Part shown: positions 47,201 through 56,200 of the stretch, piece after piece
Layout: every line of letters starts with the position of its first letter
Numbering within the stretch: position 1 is the first letter of the stretch
NCBI RefSeq assembly: GCF_026212465.1
Contig: NC_080063.1
Coordinates: 1,490,501-1,554,500, forward strand
Length of the DNA stretch: 64,000 bases
Origin: Amaranthus tricolor
Taxonomy: Eukaryota; Streptophyta; Magnoliopsida; Caryophyllales; Amaranthaceae
Reading direction: 5' to 3'
Translations under genes and position numbers: made by a program
Notes under the pieces: generated by a model
What the model was told of the DNA's origin: nothing
Databases searched by the model: none
What the model saw: only the letters and a program-made list of their open reading frames with translations

Positions 47201-47700
47201 TCAAGGATCAATGATCAATGAAGAATGAAAGATTAAGAATGAACAAGGATCAATGATCAATGACGAATGAACGATGAAGAATGAACAAGGATCAATGATC
47301 AATGAACAATGAACGATGAGGAATGAACAAGGATAATTGATCAATGAAGAATGAACGATGAAGAATGAACAAGGATTAATGATCAATGAAGAAATAAAAA
47401 GAATTATTGGTCAATGACGAATGAACGATGAAGAATGAACAAGGATCAATGATCAATGAAGAATGAACGATGAAGAATGAACGAGCATCAATGATGAATG
47501 ACGAATGAACGATGAAGAATAAACAAGGATCAATGATCAATGAAGAATGAACGATGAAGAATGAACAAGGATCAATGCTCAAATGACGAATGAACGGTGA
47601 AGAATGAACAAGGATAATTGATCAATGAAGAATGAACGATGAAGAATGAACAAGGATCAATGATCAATGAATAATGAACGATGAAGAATGAACAAGGATC
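37190..47700. repeat. Dispersed duplication within the satellite, offset about 7,550 bp
   Basis: The segment from about 37190 to 40150 reappears at about 44740 to 47700. Landmarks 37354, 37550, 37788, 38026 and 38510 map to 44904, 45100, 45338, 45576 and 46060 at an offset of 7,550. Beyond 39287 the offset becomes 7,557, because one copy lacks a single 7-bp heptamer near 39256. This is direct support for the heptamer as an exchange unit. Confidence 0.8.
39287..44630. repeat. Higher-order repeat series, period about 1,611 bp with 1,541/1,583-bp variants
   Basis: Landmarks at 39287, 39644, 39819 and 40015 return at 40898, 41255, 41430 and 41626, and the last two return again at 43041 and 43237, all offset 1,611 bp. 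Landmarks at 42201 and 42859 return at 43742 and 44442, offset 1,541 and 1,583 bp. The changes in offset show insertion or loss of whole monomers (42 bp) between copies. Confidence 0.75.
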
Positions 47701-50430
47701 AATGATCAATGACGAATGAACGATGAAGAATGAACAAGGATCAATGATCAATGAAGAATGAACGATGAAGAATGAACAAGGATCAATGATCAATGACGAA
47801 TGAACTATGAAGAATGAACAAGGATCAATGATCAATGAAGAATGAACGATGAATAATGAACAAGGATCAATGATCAATGACGAATGAACGATGAAGAATG
47901 AACAAGGATCAATGATCAAAGAAGAATGAACAAGGATCATTGATCAATGAAAAATGAACGATGAAGAATGAACAAGGATCAATGATCAATGACGAATGAA
48001 CGATGAAGAATGAACAAGGATCAATGATCAATGAAGAATGAACGATGAAGAATGAACGAGCATCAATGATCAATGACGAATCAACGATCAAGAATGAACA
48101 AGGATAAATGATCAATGAAGAATGAACGATTAAGAATGAACAAGGATCAAAGATCAATGACGAATGAACGATGAAGAATGAACAAGGATCAATGATCAAT
48201 GAACAATGAACGATGAAGAATGAACAAGGATCAATGATCAATGAAGAATGAACGATGAAGAATGAAAAAGGATCAATGATCAATGAAGAATGAAGGATGA
48301 AGAATGAACAAGGATCAATGATCAATGAAGAATCAACGATGAAGAATGAACAAGGATCAATGATCAATGAAGAATGAACGATGAAGAATGAACAAGGATC
48401 AATGATCAATGAAGAATGAACAAGAATTAATGGTCAGTAACGAATGAACGATGAAGAATGAACAAGGATCAATGATCAATGAAGAATGAACGATGAAGAA
48501 TGAACAAGGATCAATGATCAATGAAGAATGAACGATGAAGAATAATCAAGGATCAATGATCAATGAAGAATGAAAGATTAAGAATGAACAAGGATCAATG
48601 ATCAATGACGAATGAACGATGAAGAATGAACAAGGATCAATGATCAATGAACAATGAACGATGAAGAATGAACAAGGAAAATTGATCAATGAAGAATGAA
48701 CGATGAAGAATGAACAAGGATTAATGATCAATGAAGAATAAAAAAGAATTATTGGTCAATGACGAATGAACGATGAAGAATGAACAAGGATCAATGATCA
48801 ATGAAGAATGAACGATGAAGAATGAACGAGCATCAATGATGAATGACGAATGAACGATGAAGAATGAACAAGGATCAATGATCAATGAAGAATGAACGAT
48901 GAAGAATGAACAAGGATCAATGCTCAAATGACGAATGAACGGTGAAGAATGAACAAGGATAATTGATCAATGAAGAATGAACGATGAAGAATGAACAAGG
49001 ATCAATGATCAATGAATAATGAACGATGAAGAATGAACAAGGATCAATGATCAATGACGAATGAACGATGAAGAATGAACAAGGATCAATGATCAATGAA
49101 CAATGAACGATGAAGAATGAACAAGGATCAATGATCAATGAAGAATAAACGATGAAGAATGAACAAGGATCAATGATCAATGAAGAATGAACGATGAAGA
49201 ATGAACAAGGATCAATGATCAATGACGAATGAACTATGAAGAATGAACAAGGATCAATGATCAATGAAGAATGAACGATGAATAATGAACAAGGATCAAT
49301 GATCAATGACGAATGAACGATGAAGAATGAACAAGGATCAATGATCAAAGAAGAATGAACAAGGATCATTGATCAATGAAAAATGAACGATGAAGAATGA
49401 ACAAGGATCAATGATCAATGACGAATGAACGATGAAGAATGAACAAGGATCAATGATCAATGAAGAATGAACGATGAAGAATGAACGAGCATCAATGATC
49501 AATGACGAATCAACGATGAAGAATGAACAAGGATAAATGATCAATGAAGAATGAACGATTAAGAATGAACAAGGATCAAAGATCAATGACGAATGAACGA
49601 TGAAGAATGAACAAGGATCAATGATCAATGAACAATGAACGATGAAGAATGAACAAGGATCAATGATCAATGAAGAATGAACGATGAAGAATGAAAAAGG
49701 ATCAATGATCAATGAAGAATGAACGATGAAGAATGAACAAGGATCAATGCTCAATGATGAATGAACGGTGAAGAATGAACAAGGATCAATGATCAATGAA
49801 GAATGAACGACGAAGAATGAACAAGGATCAATGATCAATGAAGAAACAACGATGAAGAATGAACAAGGATCAATGATCAATGACGAATGAACGATGAAGA
49901 ATGAACAAGGATCAATGATCAATGAAGAATTAACGATGAAGAATGAACAAGGATCAATGATCAATGAAGAATAAACGATGAAGAATGAACAAGGATCAAT
50001 GGGTAATGACGAATGAACAATGAAAAATGAACAAGGATCAATGATCAATGAAGAATGAAGAATGAACGATGAAGAATGAACAAGGATCAATGATCATTGA
50101 AGAATAAACGATGAAGAATGAACAAGGATCAATGGGTAATGACGAATGAACAATGAAAAATGAACAAGGATCAATGATCAATGAAGAATGAAGAATGAAC
50201 GATGAAGAATGAACAAGGATCAATGATCATTGAAGAATAAACAAGAATTATTGGTCAATGACGAATGAACGATGAAGAATGAACAAGGATCAATGATCAA
50301 TGAATAATGAACGATGAAGAATGAACAAGGATCAATGATCAATGAAGAATGAACGATGAAGAATGAACAAGGATCAATGATCAATGAAGAATGAACGATG
50401 AAGAATGAACAAGGATCAATGATCAATGAA
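43237..50430. repeat. Duplicated block, offset about 5,596 bp, with a nested 1,345-bp repeat
   Basis: Landmarks at 43742, 44442 and 44624 recur at 49338, 50038 and 50220, offset 5,596 bp. Within the later part, landmarks at 47201, 47376 and 47572 recur at 48546, 48721 and 48917, offset 1,345 bp. Edges are approximate. Confidence 0.72.
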
Positions 50431-52536
50431 GAATGAACAAGAATTAATGGTCAATAACGAATGAACGATGAAGAATGAACAAGGATCAATGATGAATGAA
50501 GAATGAACGATGAAGAATGAACAAGGATCTATGATCAATGAAGAATGAACGATGAAGAATGAACAAGGATCAATGATCAATGATCAATGACGAATGAACG
50601 ATGAAGAATGAACAAGGATAAATGAACAATGAAGAATGAACGATGAAGAATGAACAAGGATCAATGATCAATGACGAATGAACGATGAAGAATGAACAAG
50701 GATCAATGATCAATGAACAATGAACGATGAAGAATGAACAAGGATCAATGATCAATGAAGAATGAACGATGAAAAATGAACAAGGATTAATGATCAATGA
50801 AGAAAAAACAAGAATTATTAGTCAATGACGAATGAACGATGAAGAATGAACAAGGATCAATGATCAATGAAGAATGAACGATGAAGAATGAACGAGCATC
50901 AATGATCAATGACGAATGAACGATGAAGAATGAACAAGGATCAATGATCAATGAAGAATGAACGATGAAGAATGAACAAGGATCAATGATCAATGAAGAA
51001 TAAATGATGAAGAATGAACAAGGATCAATGGTCAATGACGAATGAACGATGAAGAATGAACAAGGATCAATGATCAATGAAGAATGAACGATGAAGAATT
51101 AACAAGGATCAATGATCAATGAAGAATGAACGATGAAGAATGAACAACGATCAATGATCAATGAAGAATGAACGATGAAGAATGAACAAGGATCAATGGT
51201 TAATGACGAATGAACGATGATAAATGAACAAGGATCAATGATCAATGAAGAATGAACGATGAAGAATGAACAAGGATCAATGACCATTGAAGAATAAACA
51301 AGAATTATTGGTCAATGACGAATGAACGATGAAGAATGAACAAGGATCAATGATCAATGAATAATGAACGATGAAGAATGAACAAGGATCAATGATCAAT
51401 AAAGAATGAACGATGAAGAATGAACAAGGATCAATGATCAATGACGAATGAACGATGAAGAATAAATAAGGATCAATGATCAATGAAGAATGAACGATGA
51501 ATAATGAACAAGGATCAATGATCAATGACGAATGAACGATGAAGAATGAACAAGGATCAATGATCAATGAAGAATGAACAAGGATCATTGATCAATGAAA
51601 AATGAACGATGAAGTATGAACAAGGATCAATGATCAATGACGAATGAACGATGAAGAATGAACAAGGATCAATGATCAATGAAGAATGAACGATGAAGAA
51701 TGAACGAGCATCAATGATCAATAACGAATGAACGATGAAGAATGAACAAGGATCAATGATCAATGAAGAATGAACGATGAAGAATGAACAAGGATCAATG
51801 ATCAATGAAGAATAAACGATGAAGAATGAACAACGATCAATGGTCAATGACGAATGAACGATGAAGAATGAACAAGGATCAATGATCAATGAAGAATGAA
51901 CGATGAAGAATGAACAAGGATCAATAGTCAATGACGAATGAACGATGAAGAATGAACAAGGATCAATAATCAATGAAGAAGGAACGATGAAGAATGAACA
52001 AGGATCAATGCTCAATGACGAATGAACGGCGAAGAATGAACAAGGATCAATGATCAATGAAGAATGAACGACGAAGAATGAACAAGGATCCATGATCAAT
52101 GAAGAAACAACGATGAAGAATGAACAAGGATCAATGATCAATGACGAATGAACGATGAAGAATGAACAAGGATCAATGATCAATGAAGAATTAACGATGA
52201 AGAATGAACAAGGATCAATGATCAATGAAGAATAAACGAAGAAGAATGAACAAGGATCAATGGTTAATGACGAATGAACGATGAAAAATGAACAAGGATC
52301 AATGATCAATGAAGAATGAACGATGAAGAATGAACAAGGATCAATGATCAATGAAGAATAAACAAGAATTATTGGTCAATGACGAATGAACGATGAAGAA
52401 TGAACAAGGATCAATGATCAATGAATAATGAACGATGAAGAATGAACAAGGATCAATGATCAATGAAGAATCAACGATGAAGAATGAACAAGGATCAATG
52501 ATCAATGAAGAATGAACGATGAAGAATGAACAAGGA
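50430..52536. repeat. Last satellite stretch before the viral junction
   Basis: This is ordinary 42-bp monomers and heptamer-shortened variants. Some blocks, such as 51557-52351, resemble the block at 46060-46900. The array ends in mid-monomer at AACAAGGA, after which viral sequence starts (GGACAATATTTG, 52537). No flanking target-site duplication is recognisable. Confidence 0.85.
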
Positions 52537-53237
52537 GGACAATATTTGTCAAATATAAAAAACCATGAATGATCAAATGGTCTGAATAAAAATGCTCTAT
52601 ACCAGGCCATTTTGTAATCATAGTATGAGTAATTTTGAGGGAAAAATCTTTTTGAAAAAATTCGTTCTGCATAAGGGTCTCCCCATTCTACAGACGAAAT
52701 AATTTTCTTAAAAATACATTTTGAATAAATTATTTTTTCTGAAGAATCCTTGATATGTTGGATTTCAACAGAGTTTGAATCTACTAAAATAAATTCATAA
52801 AACCTTTGAGTTTTAAAACGATTTTCTGGTATCCATTCGCAACCTTTTGGAAAAGTTTTTTGATTGATTGAATTAATAATTTGTGGGCTTTGAGGAATTG
52901 TAAAATTAGTGAGATATACATTTTCTATTTCGGTTTTTGTAATGTATGCAGATTTGGTAAAGCTTTGTGTTGGTATTTTTGTAGTTGGTTCTTTTTGTTT
53001 TGAATTTGAAATAATATTTTGTGAAGTAGGCTCTTGAACAATTTGTGAATATGGAAGTGGGGGAAAATCATTTAGTTGAGTAAATTTGTTTGAAATGGAT
53101 AGGGTAGTTTGAAGATTTTTGGAGGATGAAAATTTATTTTGTTCTGTTTTGTTTGGTTTTGGATCTGGTTCCATTTCGTAATCATCTGAACTCTGGAACC
53201 CTTTGAGTTTTTCTTGCTGATTCTTCTTCCTTGGCAT
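52341..53237 (-). pseudogene. Caulimovirid ORF2, 3'-truncated and fused to satellite
   Basis: This is the second viral ORF. It starts at an ATG (53235-53237) inside the 3' end of ORF1, overlaps it by 56 nt and lies in the +1 frame. Residues 1-100 are polar and low-complexity, with a FPPLPYSQIV motif near 58-67. Residues about 128-233 form a denser, probably folded part, with KGCEWIPENRF, VEWGDPYAER and a tyrosine- and tryptophan-rich segment ending in HSWFFIFD. From residue 234 on (about 52537) the frame runs into the satellite, adding about 65 residues of SFFIVHSSLIIDPC-type repeat before a stop at 52341. The natural C terminus is therefore missing. Florendoviruses and relatives carry a second ORF of unknown function in this position. 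That assignment is from position and general resemblance, not a database match, and no function can be given. Confidence 0.75.
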
Positions 53238-56200
53238 TATGATGTCCCTGTAGAAATTCTCTGGTTAAGAAATCAGGGAGAGAGTTACTTTCGCCTCTTA
53301 TATGCTCTATTTGAAAATCAAATACTGATAAAATTGCTTGCCATCTTGCAAAAATTTGTTTAGAAACAATGTTTTTGACATCCTTTTCTAGAACCTCTTT
53401 TGCAGATTTGCAGTCGATCCTTATCAAAAATTTTTTGTTGTAAAGATCATCTTGAAATTTTGAAACGCATAGTACTATAGATAAAATTTCCTTTTTAATG
53501 GTAGAATAATTTTTTTGAGGTCCGAGCCAGAGACCTGAATGAAATCTAACTAATTGTTCTTTTGTATCTATTCTTTGTTTTAATATGCCACCATATCCTA
53601 TTTCTGATGCATCTGTTTCTACTATCATGAATGCAGATGGATCTGGAATGCCTAGACATGGAAGTGATTTGATTTTTTGTTTTAATTCAATAATAGTCTT
53701 AGTATGAATTTCTGACCAGGGAGGCGGATTTTTTTGAAGTCTTTGAAAGAGGGGCATGCAAATTTGTCTGAGCTTTGGGAAAAAATCTGATATATAATTT
53801 AGACATCCCAAAAATCTTTGTAACTGGGTTTTGTCTTTAATTTCGTTAGGGAATTTTTCTGCAAATTCTAAAGACCTTGTAATTGGCTTGATTGTTCCTT
53901 TATAAATGTCATGTCCCAAAAATCTAATTTTTGTTTGAAATAATTTCATTTTAGTGGCAGAAACTACTAAACCATTTTTTTCAACAGTGTTTAGAAATAT
54001 ATGTAAATGTTTGAAATGTTGATCAATATCATGAGAAAAAATTAAAACATCATCTATATAAACAATTATGAATGAAGAAAATTGATTGAAAATATCATTC
54101 ATTATATGTTGAAATTCAGAAGGAGCATTTTTAAGTCCAAAAGGCATTACATTCCACTCATAATGTCCAAATGGTACCGTGAATGCAGTTTTATACCTAT
54201 CTTCTTTAGCAATTTGTATTTGCCAGAAACCAGATTTCATATCAAATTTTGAAAATATTTTGGCTTTATATAAGCGATTAATTAAATCTCTTTTATTTGG
54301 GATTGGATATCTTATCCATTGAAGAACTTTGTTTAAAGGTTTGTAATTAATAACTAATCTAGGAACTCCTCTTTCTTTTTCTGCTGCATTCATAACATAA
54401 AATGCTGCACAGCTCCAAGGAGATTTGGATGGAGTTATTAATTTTTTATCTAAAAGAGTTTGAATTTCTTTCTTGCAGAATTCAAGATGCTCAGAATTCA
54501 TTTGGATGGGTCTAGCTTTTGTAGGAATATTTTTTTCAGAGAAATCTTTTTCATATGGCAATGTGACAATATGCCTTTTTCTATCCCAAAAGGCATTTGG
54601 AATATCAGCACAAACTTTTGATTTAAAAATATTTTCTAAATTAAAAATTTTTTGTTGCAATTTTGATTGTTGTAATTGTTCTTCAATCCTTTGAAAAGAA
54701 ATTTCTTCTTTTAAAGAAGAAATTTGAAATTCTTTTTGTTTTATTAAATTTATACTTTGTATTACTGAAGAATTTTGTAATAAATTAATATCTTTTTGTA
54801 ACATGGGACTTAAAAAAGGAAATGATAATTGTTTCCCTAAAATTTTTGTATGAACACCTTTGTCATCAACCCAAAAAGGATAAATTTGTGTTAAAAAGGG
54901 AGTGCCTAATATTATTTCTTCCTTAATATCATTAATAATAATGAAAGTATTAGTAAAACTATAATTTTCATTTATGATCTTTCCTTTTGAAATTTTATAT
55001 TTAATATCCATGGGTGAACTATTTGCACTATATAACCGAGTTTTTGTTTTTTCATAAAATTTAGTTGGGACTAATCCTTCCCTTAAGCAATTTTGATCCG
55101 CTCCACTATCAATTAAAGCAATATAGGTTTTTTGAAAATCTCCAATTTGAAAAGTAACTGGTGCATACCATTTTTGAAAATTAATTTTATTAATAACAGT
55201 GATAAAATCATCATCATCCCCATTAACTTTCTCTTTTCCCAAAGAAAGATTTTCTTTATAGATGGGGTTTTCTAAAATAGATAATTTTGTTTCAAGTTCG
55301 AAATCTTTGATTTCTAAATGCTTTAAACTATTTTTGATAGAAATGATGTCTTCTTTGATTTTATTTATTTCAAGTTGAAGATCTTTGACCGAAAGAGTTT
55401 GATTCTTAATAGGAATTAATTTAGAAGTCATTTCTTTGGAAGAGTATTTTTCTAATAATTTTGAAATATTGAAAGGTTCAATTTGAGGAATTGGAATACT
55501 TTCTTTGTTTTTAGAGGTAGAGGTTTCACCCAAAACCATAGTTTTGAGTTTCAAAAGGGTTTCTCTTTTGATCTCTTTATCTTGGATTTTGTCAACGAGA
55601 TCAAAAAGAAATTCCACATTTTTCTCTTTATCTGTTAAAACATTAATGCATTTGATAGGAGAGGAAGAAATCGAAGATTCAGAATCAGAAGTTTGATCAT
55701 TAATTTGTAAAATTTCGTCATCTTCCTTTTCTGAAGAAGAAGAAGAAGTAGACTCAGGGGTTTGTAATAATATTTTGGATATTTTATCTCCTAGCTCAGA
55801 GTCGTTAATAAATAATTCTTGAATCTTTTTCTTTGTGGTACAAGCATTTGCTTTATGTCCAGGTTTTCCACACGAATAACAAAAGATTTTGAAAGCTTTG
55901 TTTGATTTTCGGAAATTTCCGAAATTTTTCTTTCCTCGTTTCTTTCGATAATAAGAAGGATAAGAATTTTTATTTTTATCTTTTGAAAATTTAGAAAATT
56001 GTTTTTTAATTTTCTTTTTTGTAGAGGGAGCTCTAATAGCTTCCATACCAAATGCTTCACAGAAACATCCAATTTCTTTCCTAGATTGTTTCTTTTCAGA
56101 GGTATATTTGGCTTGGAGTTTGAGTTCTTCACATAAAGAAAGACCTTCCTTTTTAATGAAAGCGAAAAGTCCTCCATAAGTAGTATTATTAAGAGCTTGT

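Larger units (their letters stand above)
13354..52536. repeat. 42-bp minisatellite, domain B
   Basis: This is the same monomer family as domain A in the same orientation. It resumes after the island and runs 39 kb to the viral junction. It differs from domain A in register. Many monomers are shortened by whole heptamers (for example the AACAAGAATTATTGG and AACAAGAATTAATGG junction types), and higher-order periods such as 2,800, 1,316 and 2,380 bp are multiples of 7 but not of 42. A few single-base insertions also occur: GAAGAAATGAAC near 15005, and CTCAAATGACG at nine places between 29980 and 48923. These break the minus-strand frame, so open frames are shorter here. The nested blocks are listed separately. 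No gene is visible inside the array. Confidence 0.97.

Noticed and set aside
1..52536. More than a hundred open frames of 61-350 codons encoding SFFIVHSSLIIDPC repeats, as genes
   Set aside because: They follow from a stop-free 42-bp period (a multiple of 3). They start and stop wherever a monomer has a chance substitution or register shift. None has a non-repeat domain or a consistent start.
1..52536. CRISPR array
   Set aside because: The repeats are contiguous, with no unique spacers between them, and no cas-like gene is present.
1..52536. Telomeric repeat, because the base unit is 7 bp
   Set aside because: The heptamer ATGAA(C/G)A does not resemble plant TTTAGGG or its complement, and the array is diverged and organised in higher-order blocks.
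54473..54694. Plus-strand frames of 63-73 codons at 54473, 55505 and 56614, and their copies at 61041, 62073 and 63182
   Set aside because: They are antisense to the viral polyprotein, have no recognisable domain, and repeat only because ORF1 is duplicated.
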